Shown: piece by piece, positions 18,714 through 26,531 of the stretch | How positions within the stretch are numbered: position 1 is the first letter of the stretch | Layout of the letters: each line of letters starts with the position of its first letter | NCBI RefSeq assembly: GCF_005145045.1 | Contig: NZ_CP039691.1 | Location: 570,001-634,000, forward strand | Direction of reading: 5' to 3' | Origin: Agrobacterium larrymoorei | Lineage (GTDB): Bacteria > Pseudomonadota > Alphaproteobacteria > Rhizobiales > Rhizobiaceae | Length of the DNA: 64,000 bases | Translations under genes and position numbers: made by a program | Notes under the pieces: model-generated | Database searches by the model: none | What the model was told of the DNA's origin: nothing | Seen by the model: only the letters and a program-made list of their open reading frames with translations

Positions 18714-20171
18714 TTATGCCGCAGCACCCACCATCGACGCCGCAACCGCAATCGCCACCTTCAAACGCTGGCGCACGACCGAGCGGCCAAGTACGGCCAT
18801 CGAGTCAAACAGCGGCAGCGAGCGCGACGAACCGGACATGGCAACGAACAGTGGTGGTGTCACCACGCGCAGCTTCTTGCCCGTGCGTTCGGCCACATCG
18901 CGCAATTCCTGCTCGATAGATTCCACGTTCCAGTCCGGCATCTTTTCCAGATCGGCAGCAACTGTCGTCAGTATCTCGTGGATCTCTTCCGGCTTGCTCT
19001 TCAGGCCCGCGAAGGATGCAGGCGTCAGGCCGACATCGCTCGACAGCAGGAAGCCTGCAAGGTTAGGCAATTCGCCCAGTTTGGAAACGCGGCTCTGCGA
19101 AAGCTTGAGGCCTTCGGTCAGGCGCTGGTTTTCCATCGCCCATTCCAGCGTGCGCGAGATGAATTCTTCCGGTGTCAGCTTTTCGCGCAGCCAGCGGCCG
19201 TTCAGCCAGTCCAGCTTCTGAATGTCGAAGATCGCGCCTGCCTTGGACAGCGCTTCCGGGTCGAACTTGCCCGCCAGCTCGTCCATTGTCAAAAGCTCTT
19301 CGCCTTCGCCGATCTGGATGAAGAACAGGCCGAGGAAGTTCATCAGCGCTTCCGGCAGATAGCCGAGCGCGGAATAGTAGGAAATCGAGGTCGGGTTCTT
19401 ACGCTTGGAAAGCTTGGACTTGTCGGCATTGCGCATCAGGGAAAGATGCATGAACACCGGCTCCTGCCAACCGAAATAACGGTACAGCAGAATGTGCTTC
19501 GGCACCGAGGCCAGCCACTCCTCGCCGCGCGCGACATGGGTGATCTTCATCAGATGGTCGTCGATGACGTTGGCCATATGATAGGTTGGCATGCCATCGG
19601 CCTTCATCAGAACCTGCATGTCGACCGAGTCCCAAGGAATCGAAACTTCGCCGTAAACGCCATCGGTGAAATCGCAGGAGCCTTCGGTCGGGATTTTCAT
19701 CCGCACGACGGAAGCTTCGCCCGCTTCCATCTTCGCGGTCACTTCTTCGGCCTTCAGATGCAGGCAGAGACCATCATATTTCGGCGGCTTGCCAGCGGCG
19801 CGCTGCGCCTCGCGCATTTCCGTCAACCGCTCCGGCGTGCAGAAGCAGCGGAAGGCATGGCCTTTGGCCAGCAATTCGTCGGCATAGGGCTGGTACATGT
19901 CCTTGCGGTCGGACTGGCGGTATGGACCGTATGGGCCGCCGACATCGGGACCTTCCGACCAAGTCAGGCCGGTCCATTTCAGCGCTTCCAGCACTTTCTC
20001 TTCATATTCGCGCGTGGAGCGCGTGGCATCGGTATCTTCGATGCGCAGAATGAACTCACCACCATGCTTTTTCGCAAACAGGTAGTTGAAAAGCGCGATA
20101 TAGGCGGTGCCCACATGGGGCTCGCCGGTGGGGGAAGGTGCAATACGGACGCGGACGCCGGAAGTGGTCAT
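18714..20171 (-). CDS. gltX: Glutamyl-tRNA synthetase (class I)
   Basis: This 485-residue class Ib synthetase has a HIGH-type motif (IAPSPTGEPHVGTAYIAL) at the N-terminus and a KMSKS-type loop (SKLSKRKNPTS). The C-terminal helical anticodon-binding part ends VGAAA. ATG 20171 is used because it directly precedes VRVRIAPSPTG. Many alphaproteobacteria carry two GltX paralogues, one of which charges tRNA-Gln for later amidation; which type this is cannot be told here. Confidence 0.95.
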   Translation of the reverse strand: MTTSGVRVRIAPSPTGEPHVGTAYIALFNYLFAKKHGGEFILRIEDTDATRSTREYEEKVLEALKWTGLTWSEGPDVGGPYGPYRQSDRKDMYQPYADELLAKGHAFRCFCTPERLTEMREAQRAAGKPPKYDGLCLHLKAEEVTAKMEAGEASVVRMKIPTEGSCDFTDGVYGEVSIPWDSVDMQVLMKADGMPTYHMANVIDDHLMKITHVARGEEWLASVPKHILLYRYFGWQEPVFMHLSLMRNADKSKLSKRKNPTSISYYSALGYLPEALMNFLGLFFIQIGEGEELLTMDELAGKFDPEALSKAGAIFDIQKLDWLNGRWLREKLTPEEFISRTLEWAMENQRLTEGLKLSQSRVSKLGELPNLAGFLLSSDVGLTPASFAGLKSKPEEIHEILTTVAADLEKMPDWNVESIEQELRDVAERTGKKLRVVTPPLFVAMSGSSRSLPLFDSMAVLGRSVVRQRLKVAIAVAASMVGAAA

Positions 20172-20270
20172 TAGGGCCTGCTCAATGAAAATACGCGCGC
20201 AAAAAGGCGCTGGCTTTAATCTCGGGATCAACTGGCCTTAGCACATATTCCGCAGGCAACGTCAAGGTTT

Positions 20271-21731
20271 TTACCGTTTGACAGGCGGCGGCGCAGGCGT
20301 CCACTCGGCTTCTGCACTCTTTTCGCCCAAGGCCGCAAGTTTGAAATTAGCCCGCTGCACCACGTTATCGACGACATTCTCGTAGGTCGTGGTGCCAGTC
20401 TCCTGAAAGATGGGACGCATGGCGGTTGCCATTTGCTTGCCTTGGTTCAGCATTTCGACGCGCTTTTCGCGGCTCAATTCCGTGCCATCAACCTCGGCAT
20501 ATCGCACAAGGCTCTCGGCGAGTTTCATCGTTACGTAGCGCTTTCCGTCATCCGAATTTTCCGCCTCGACCTTCCCTAAAGCCGATTGCTGGATCTCAAG
20601 CCCTTTTCGAAGGTCGTCTTCGGTGCCGAACACTTCGCCGCGCAGAAGGTGCGAATCCCCAAGGTTCGACAGGGTTTCCCAACTCTCCTGCCCATACAGT
20701 TGCTTCTCCTGGCGCGCTGTCTGCCTGTCGAATTCGAGGGCTTTTTCGACGTCGGGTTTCTGCCGCGAGATGAAGGCGACGCGACCGTAATTCGTGCCGA
20801 GACTGCCGGTGAGAGATTCTCTGGTCTCGGCATCGACCTGATCCCGGTAGCGCCCATAAACCTCTTCCAAGGCCGTAATGCCGCGCCTCAGATAGGTGAG
20901 CTTCCCATCGCCTTCGGCGATTTCGGATGCATAGCCATAGCTGCCAGCAAGATCCTGCGCGTAATAGATTTCCAAAGTTGGATTATCCGGCTTGTTTCTG
21001 GCGTGATCCGCCTCCGTCAACTCGATGCTCAGCATCAGCTTGCCGATATCCGACTTCCAGCGCCCCACGGTTTCGAGCGCATTTGCCGCATCAGGCGGCA
21101 TTTTTGTCATGCACTCCTTGTCGTCAGTCAGTCTGCAAAGGGCAAATCGTGTCTCCGCGACCTCGGTGATAAAGGCATCCTTGAACAGGAAAGCCGGATT
21201 GTAATAGCGTTCCGGGGTCTTCACGATGGTTACGGCCCAGTAATGCTCGAGAATGGAAAGCGCTAGGTCCGGCGCATTGCGCGGCACGGTCTCCATCGCT
21301 TCGCGCAACGCCGAGAGCGAAAACGCGGCAGGATCCTCCTTTATGGAATCAGCCTCGCCTTCGTCATCGGTCATGGTCAGCAACGGCAGTTGCGTTGCGG
21401 CCTCTGCCAGCTGTTGTGCCCTGTCTGCTGCGTTCAATGCCTCCTGCATCTGGCAGGGGCCGATCGGCTTGCTGGTGCCGATGGATGCGGCCATCAGTTC
21501 CTTAGCCTTGGCGCAGAAGGCGGCGTCACCGGGATAGTGGAACCGTTGCAGGACGGGCATGGAGACCTCCGCCTTGCGGCCGTTGGCAGCGGTGAATGTC
21601 CAGCTATCCGGCACGGCCTGTTCGGTCTGCGTCTGCGCCACGGGTTGTGGCACATACAGCTTGCCCCACAGGCCGCCGCCAAGAAAAATGACGATCAACA
21701 CAAGGGCAGTCAAAGGCGCCAAATATTTCAT
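20271..21731 (-). CDS. Hypothetical membrane-anchored helical-repeat (TPR-like) protein
   Basis: This 486-residue protein has an N-terminal membrane anchor (about 4-26, LAPLTALVLIVIFLGGGLWG) and a mainly alpha-helical body. The C-terminal half carries TPR-like helices (LEFDRQTARQEKQLYGQESWETLSNLGDSHLLRG; LRKGLEIQQSALGKVEAE). Cysteines in the first half (FCAKAKEL, GPCQMQEA, FALCRLTDDKECM) could form disulfides in the periplasm. No named family is recognised. It lies downstream of terC but is separated from it by a terminator. Confidence 0.7.
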   Translation of the reverse strand: MKYLAPLTALVLIVIFLGGGLWGKLYVPQPVAQTQTEQAVPDSWTFTAANGRKAEVSMPVLQRFHYPGDAAFCAKAKELMAASIGTSKPIGPCQMQEALNAADRAQQLAEAATQLPLLTMTDDEGEADSIKEDPAAFSLSALREAMETVPRNAPDLALSILEHYWAVTIVKTPERYYNPAFLFKDAFITEVAETRFALCRLTDDKECMTKMPPDAANALETVGRWKSDIGKLMLSIELTEADHARNKPDNPTLEIYYAQDLAGSYGYASEIAEGDGKLTYLRRGITALEEVYGRYRDQVDAETRESLTGSLGTNYGRVAFISRQKPDVEKALEFDRQTARQEKQLYGQESWETLSNLGDSHLLRGEVFGTEDDLRKGLEIQQSALGKVEAENSDDGKRYVTMKLAESLVRYAEVDGTELSREKRVEMLNQGKQMATAMRPIFQETGTTTYENVVDNVVQRANFKLAALGEKSAEAEWTPAPPPVKR

Positions 21732-21782
21732 TGCTTGTCCCTGCTATGTCCAGAGCGTTTCCATTGAACAAGGAAATGCTGC

Positions 21783-21810
21783 AAAAAAGGCCCGCTATGA
21801 CGCGGGCCTT
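21783..21810 (-). terminator. Intrinsic terminator downstream of the terC-family gene
   Basis: On the minus strand AAGGCCCGC pairs with GCGGGCCTT (arms 21802-21810 and 21787-21795) and runs into six T residues. It ends the terC-family transcript before the helical-repeat gene. Confidence 0.9.
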
Positions 21811-21836
21811 CAGTCTGATCAAGTCGGCAATCGCAC

Positions 21837-22589
21837 CTAGTGCAATGTGCCGTTCTTTTTCCGCCGTGCATTACGCGCCACGATATTCAGCACCTCAACC
21901 AGCGCCGAAAACGCCATGGCCGCATAGACGTAGCCCTTCGGCACATGGAAGCCCATGCCTTCGGCAATCAACGTGGTACCGATCATCAGGAGGAAAGCCA
22001 GCGCCAGCATGACGACGGTCGGGTTGCGCTCGATGAAGTTGGCAAGCGGCGTGGCGGCCAGCAGCATGACTGTTACGGCAACGACGACGGCGACCACCAT
22101 GATCGGCACATGTGGCGTCATGCCGACGGCGGTGATGATGCTGTCCACCGAGAAGACGAGGTCGAGGATGAGGATCTGGACGATGGCCGAGGAGAAGCTG
22201 TTGATGGCCTTGCCGCCGCCCACCATGTCTTCCTTGTGGTCCACAGGATCGACATTGTGGTGAATTTCCTTGGTTGCCTTCCAGACGAGGAAGAGACCAC
22301 CGGCGATGAGGATCATGTCCTTCCAGGAGAAGCCATGGCCGAAGAGTTCGAAGACAGGTTCGGTCAGCTGCACGATCCAGGCGACGGTGCCGAGCAAGCC
22401 AAGGCGCATGATGAGCGCAAGGCCGATGCCGATGCGGCGTGCCTTTTCCCGCTGGTTCTCCGGCAGCTTGTTGGTCAGAATGGAGATGAAGATCAGGTTG
22501 TCGATGCCAAGCACGACCTCCATGACGATGAGGGTGACGAGCGCCACCCAGGCGGCGGGGTCTGACAGAAGCGGGAGAATGGACTCCAT
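21837..22589 (-). CDS. TerC family integral membrane protein
   Basis: This 250-residue protein has about seven membrane helices and two conserved acidic signatures, [22 protein letters not shown] near the N-terminus and [18 protein letters not shown] in the middle. These are typical of TerC/Alx proteins, several of which export Mn(II) or help load metals into secreted proteins. It is the short YgdQ-like form, without CBS or CorC domains. No yybP-ykoY-type manganese riboswitch is visible upstream. It is tandem with the tetR-family gene but lies after that gene's terminator. Confidence 0.92.
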   Translation of the reverse strand: MESILPLLSDPAAWVALVTLIVMEVVLGIDNLIFISILTNKLPENQREKARRIGIGLALIMRLGLLGTVAWIVQLTEPVFELFGHGFSWKDMILIAGGLFLVWKATKEIHHNVDPVDHKEDMVGGGKAINSFSSAIVQILILDLVFSVDSIITAVGMTPHVPIMVVAVVVAVTVMLLAATPLANFIERNPTVVMLALAFLLMIGTTLIAEGMGFHVPKGYVYAAMAFSALVEVLNIVARNARRKKNGTLH

Positions 22590-22690
22590 CGGGCCGGTTT
22601 TCCTTGTTGTTGAAGGCGTTGGCGACGCTCAAAATAAATATCAATCTACAGTCAAATCCATGTGAAACAAGAATGTGCAACATTGCACAT

Positions 22691-22728
22691 GAAAAACGCC
22701 GTCAGGCAAAATCATGCCCGGCGACGTT
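22691..22728 (-). terminator. Intrinsic terminator downstream of the tetR-family gene
   Basis: Read on the minus strand, AACGTCGCCGGGCA pairs with TGCCTGACGGCGTT (some G-U pairs) and is followed by TTTTT. It sits 28 bp after the tetR-family stop. Confidence 0.8.
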
Positions 22729-22755
22729 TCATCGTTTCACTACTGCTGAATGAAT

Positions 22756-23409
22756 TCAGGCGTTTTTTGTTCCGTAAGCCGCCATGAACACACGTATGGC
22801 GCTAGAGATGACCCGGTTGAGCTCATCCTCTGGAACAGGCCCTTCAAGCTCCCCAAACAGGCGGAATTTGAAGAAAGTCCCGGTGGAAAGCTCGATGAAC
22901 TGGCGCGCAGCCAGTTCCACATCGTCCACTTCGAGGCTTCCGTTTTCGATGTGGTGACGGATGAATTCTTCGAGAACGATTTTGACGTTGTTGGGCGCGG
23001 CAGAGAAAAACCGGCGCGAAAGCTTAGGCATGCGGTCGATAACGCCAAGCAGTGAGCGCATGGCAGGTATCATGTCAGTGCATATCAAACGGTTCGCGAA
23101 AGCGGTGCCGAACAGCATCAGCCCCTCGCGCACTTCTTCCGTGCCCGCCAGAATGTTGCGCATGGACACGGCAAACTCGTTGCGATGGCGGTCGATCAGG
23201 GCAGCAAAAAGATCTTCCTTATTTTCGAAATAGACATAGATAGTGCCCTTGGAAACGCCAGCTTCCTTGGTGATATCGTTCATGCTGGCCGCATCGAAGC
23301 CCTTTTGCTTGAAAATGCGCCATGCGCCATCCAGTATCTGCTCGCGCTTGGATGGGTCCTCGCCCGCGGCAAATCTGCCCCCGGCTGCGGTGGAACAAAT
23401 ATCGTCCAT
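22756..23409 (-). CDS. TetR/AcrR family repressor
   Basis: This 217-residue protein has an N-terminal TetR helix-turn-helix (about 25-70; KREQILDGAWRIFKQKGFDAASMNDITKEAGVSKGTIYVYFENKEDLF) and a C-terminal ligand domain. ATG 23409 is chosen because a longer frame from 23490 would run through the operator region. It is divergent from an HlyD/EmrB efflux operon, and the spacer holds two palindromes. The standard model is repression of both itself and the pump, relieved by a pump substrate. Confidence 0.92.
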   Translation of the reverse strand: MDDICSTAAGGRFAAGEDPSKREQILDGAWRIFKQKGFDAASMNDITKEAGVSKGTIYVYFENKEDLFAALIDRHRNEFAVSMRNILAGTEEVREGLMLFGTAFANRLICTDMIPAMRSLLGVIDRMPKLSRRFFSAAPNNVKIVLEEFIRHHIENGSLEVDDVELAARQFIELSTGTFFKFRLFGELEGPVPEDELNRVISSAIRVFMAAYGTKNA

Positions 23410-23466
23410 GTCTCTTTCTGTACTCACGTTCCAGTCCGTAATGACATTCAGATTCGATTCAATATA

Positions 23467-23484
23467 TCGAACCATCTGGTTCGA
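23467..23484. promoter_or_regulatory. TetR-type operator 1
   Basis: TCGAACCATCTGGTTCGA is a perfect palindrome with 8-bp arms and a 2-bp centre. It lies 58 bp before the chosen tetR-family start. It shares the TCGAACC half-site with operator 2. Confidence 0.8.
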
Positions 23485-23521
23485 TGCCACTTGATATGTG
23501 GTCTAAAAGAGCTTATGTCAA

Positions 23522-23544
23522 TCGAACCGAACGGTTCAGTTCGA
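23522..23544. promoter_or_regulatory. TetR-type operator 2, overlapping palindromes
   Basis: GAACCGAACGGTTC (23524-23537) is an inverted repeat with 6-bp arms, and its outer TCGAAC also pairs with GTTCGA at 23539-23544. It therefore contains overlapping half-sites. It lies 32 bp before the efflux adaptor start. Confidence 0.78.
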
Positions 23545-23575
23545 AATTTTATCTTCTACAACAGTGGTGTCAGCT

Positions 23576-24790
23576 ATGTCGGCTCAAAAGAGTGGCGCAG
23601 TCCGAGCAATAAACTCATCCGATGAAACCGAGGCACGTGCCGAGGAGAGCAAGCCTGCTGCCGTAGAGCAGGCTGCCGCTCCGGTGGCACCCGCAGCACC
23701 TGCGCAGAAGAAGAAGCGCAAATCGTTTCTTCTGCCTGTCATCGGTCTTGCGCTTCTGGCCGGCGCGGGTTGGTACGGCTATCAATGGTGGACCGATGGT
23801 CGCTTCATGGTGTCTACCGACGATGCCTATATAGAAGGTGACATCGCTGTTATCTCGCCAAAGGTTTCCGGCTATATCGCCAAGGTCAACGTCGTCGCCA
23901 ACCAGGAAGTCAAGGCTGGCGATCCGCTGGTTGCCCTCGATGATGGCGATTATCGCAATGCTCTGGAGCAGGCCGAAGCGCAGCTGGAAACGCAGCAGCT
24001 TTCCCTGAACCGCATCGATGCGCAGATTGCAGGTGGCGAGGCATCGCTTCAGCAGGCCGTGGCCCAGAAGGGCTCCCTCGACGCCGCCCTGCGTGGCGCG
24101 GAAATCAACTTCAAGCGCGCTACCGAGCTTCAGGCCAAGGATGTCGGCACGGTTGCCTCTGCGGATAATGCGCAGGTCGCACTCGATCAGGCCAAGGCAA
24201 ACGTGGTTGCCGGTGAGGCAAGCGTCGTATCCGCCCGCGCCAATGTCGATCTGTTGAGAGCCCAGCGCAAGGAAGCCGAAGGTTCGGTCAAGACGCTGGA
24301 GCTTGCCCGCGACAAGGCAGCCCGCGACCTTTCCTTCACCGTTCTGCGCGCGCCTTATGATGGCGTGATCGGCAACCTCTCGGTTCAGACGGGTGATCTC
24401 GTTTCCGTCGGCAAGCGGCTGGCTTCGCTGGTGCCTATGAACGATCTTTATATCGACGCCAACTTCAAGGAAACGCAGCTCGCGAAAATCGAGCCCGGCT
24501 CCAAGGTGCGCGTCCATGTCGATGCTTTCGATGAACACACGATCGAAGGTACGGTACAGTCGATTTCGCCTGCCTCCGGCTCTGTCTTCTCCATGCTGCC
24601 GCCAGAAAATGCCACGGGTAACTTCACCAAGGTCATCCAGCGCGTGCCGGTCCGCATCATCTTCTCCAAGGAAGATCTTGCCAAGCACAATCTGCGCGCA
24701 GGCTTGAGCGTCGTGGTGGATGTGGATACCCGCACCGCGCCGGACAATCCGCAGACTGCCCAGGTGCAGCCTAACGCGCAACCGAAGTAA
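23576..24790 (+). CDS. HlyD/EmrA family efflux membrane-fusion protein
   Basis: This 404-residue periplasmic adaptor has an Ala/Pro/Lys-rich cytoplasmic N-terminus, one membrane helix (about 50-70, SFLLPVIGLALLAGAGWYGY), biotinyl-lipoyl-like halves (STDDAYIEGDIAVISPKVSGYI and RAPYDGVIGNLSVQTGDLV), a long coiled-coil hairpin (about 125-235) and a C-terminal beta domain. It links an inner-membrane pump to an outer-membrane channel. ATG 23576 is preferred over GTG 23564. It is the first gene of the pump operon, under the palindromic operators. Confidence 0.93.
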   Translation: MSAQKSGAVRAINSSDETEARAEESKPAAVEQAAAPVAPAAPAQKKKRKSFLLPVIGLALLAGAGWYGYQWWTDGRFMVSTDDAYIEGDIAVISPKVSGYIAKVNVVANQEVKAGDPLVALDDGDYRNALEQAEAQLETQQLSLNRIDAQIAGGEASLQQAVAQKGSLDAALRGAEINFKRATELQAKDVGTVASADNAQVALDQAKANVVAGEASVVSARANVDLLRAQRKEAEGSVKTLELARDKAARDLSFTVLRAPYDGVIGNLSVQTGDLVSVGKRLASLVPMNDLYIDANFKETQLAKIEPGSKVRVHVDAFDEHTIEGTVQSISPASGSVFSMLPPENATGNFTKVIQRVPVRIIFSKEDLAKHNLRAGLSVVVDVDTRTAPDNPQTAQVQPNAQPK

Positions 24791-24862
24791 CGATTTCATC
24801 ATGCAGTGCGTCAGGCAGGCCCGAAATGAGCGCCTGCCGCGACTGCTCTAAGGACAAAGATC

Positions 24863-26446
24863 ATGGCGGCAACAGCCAACATGGCAGGCGGGGCAATGGC
24901 CGCCGCCGATCCTCCGATGGACCGGAGACGCCTCATCGCGTTTTTCGCCATGGTGTTCGGCATGTTCATGTCGATCCTCGACATCCAGATCGTCTCCGCG
25001 TCGCTTGCGGAAATCCAGGCCGGTCTCGGTGCCGGTTCGGATGAGATTGCCTGGGTGCAGACATCCTATCTGATTGCGGAAGTCATCATGATTCCGCTTT
25101 CGGGTACGCTGGCGCGCATCCTTTCTACGCGGGTGCTTTTTGCCACCTGCGCTGCAGGCTTCACCATTTCCAGTGCCCTGTGCGCCACGGCGACGAACAT
25201 CGACCAGATGATCGTTTACCGTGCTATCCAGGGCTTCATAGGCGGCGGCATGATTCCATCCGTCTTTGCCGCCGCCTTCACCATCTTCCCGCCATCCAAG
25301 CGGGCAATCGTCTCGCCCATCATCGGTCTTGTGGCAACACTGGCGCCCACTATCGGCCCGACCGTCGGCGGTTATCTCTCCAATGCCTTTTCTTGGCACT
25401 GGCTGTTCCTCGTCAACATCATTCCGGGCATCATCGTCACCATCGTCACCTGGACCTTCATCGATTTCGACAAGCCGGAAAGCTCGCTCTGGAAGAAGTT
25501 CGACTGGTGGGGCCTTCTCTCCATGGGCGTCTTCCTCGGTTCGCTGGAATATGTGCTGGAAGAGGGCAACAATAACGACTGGTTCAACGACGATCACATC
25601 GTCATCGGCGCCATCGCCATGACTATCGGCGCGGTCGTGTTTTTCTGGCGTGCCCTCAAGGTCGATTTCCCTGTCGTGGATCTGCGCGCCTTCTCGGACC
25701 GGAATTTCTCCATCGGCTCGCTTTTTTCCTTCGTCATGGGCATCGGCCTTTACGGTCTGACCTATATGTACCCGCTCTATCTCGGGCGCGTGCGTGGTTA
25801 CGATGCGCTGATGATCGGCGAAACCATGTTCGTCTCCGGTCTTGCCATGTTCTTCACGGCGCCGATTGCGGGGCGGTTGTCCACCAAGCTCGATCCGCGT
25901 GTCATGATGGCGATAGGCTTTATCAGCTTCGCTGCCGGTACTTGGATCATGACGCATGTGACGGCCGATTGGGACTTTTACGAGTTGCTTATCCCGCAAA
26001 TCCTGCGCGGCTTCGGCCTGATGATGTGCATGGTTCCGATCAACAATATCGCGCTCGGCACATTGCCTCCGGCCCGTATCAAGAACGCCTCCGGTCTTTA
26101 CAACCTCACCCGTAATCTCGGCGGCGCCGTGGGCCTTGCCATCATCAACACGCTGCTCAGCCAGCGCACGGACGATCATTATTTCCGTATCGCAGAGCAT
26201 GTGAACTACGGCAATCCGGCTGCGCTGGACTGGCTGAACAGCGTCGGCGCCAACTATGATTCCTACGGTCTCGATGGTTCCGCCGTTGCCATCAAGAAGC
26301 TGGTCGGTGTCGTCTCGCAGCAGGCCTGGCTGCTCGCCTTTGCGGATGTCTTCCTGCTGCTGACCGTCCTCTTCAGCTGCCTGGTCTTCCTCACGGTGCT
26401 GATCAACAAGCCCAAGGCCGCGCCCCCTCCAGACGCCGCCCACTGA
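24863..26446 (+). CDS. DHA2-type (EmrB/QacA) MFS multidrug efflux transporter
   Basis: This 527-residue major facilitator has 14 predicted helices. Its motif-like stretches are MSILDIQIVSASLAEIQ in helix 1, AWVQTSYLIAEVIMIPLSGTLARI, and motif C GLVATLAPTIGPTVGGYLS. It pumps lipophilic compounds out by proton antiport together with the HlyD-type partner 72 bp upstream. The spacer carries a hairpin, GGCAGGC and GCCTGCC near 24810-24838, which may tune expression. No TolC-like gene is present locally. Confidence 0.94.
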   Translation: MAATANMAGGAMAAADPPMDRRRLIAFFAMVFGMFMSILDIQIVSASLAEIQAGLGAGSDEIAWVQTSYLIAEVIMIPLSGTLARILSTRVLFATCAAGFTISSALCATATNIDQMIVYRAIQGFIGGGMIPSVFAAAFTIFPPSKRAIVSPIIGLVATLAPTIGPTVGGYLSNAFSWHWLFLVNIIPGIIVTIVTWTFIDFDKPESSLWKKFDWWGLLSMGVFLGSLEYVLEEGNNNDWFNDDHIVIGAIAMTIGAVVFFWRALKVDFPVVDLRAFSDRNFSIGSLFSFVMGIGLYGLTYMYPLYLGRVRGYDALMIGETMFVSGLAMFFTAPIAGRLSTKLDPRVMMAIGFISFAAGTWIMTHVTADWDFYELLIPQILRGFGLMMCMVPINNIALGTLPPARIKNASGLYNLTRNLGGAVGLAIINTLLSQRTDDHYFRIAEHVNYGNPAALDWLNSVGANYDSYGLDGSAVAIKKLVGVVSQQAWLLAFADVFLLLTVLFSCLVFLTVLINKPKAAPPPDAAH

Positions 26447-26471
26447 TTTACAGCCATCCACCGCAGCGCAA

Positions 26472-26497
26472 GGGGCCACCAGAAATGGTGGCCCTTG
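26472..26497. terminator. Terminator between efflux operon and GGDEF-EAL gene
   Basis: GGGCCACCA (26473-26481) pairs with TGGTGGCCC (26486-26494) around a GAAA loop and is followed by TTGTCGTTT. It is shared by two convergent genes, and the T-run is weak. Confidence 0.7.
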
Positions 26498-26531
26498 TCG
26501 TTTGAGGGTGGGTGGACGTTACGGATACAAG

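Noticed and set aside
22590-22690. yybP-ykoY manganese riboswitch before the terC-family gene
   Set aside because: The gap is short and shows none of the expected paired elements.
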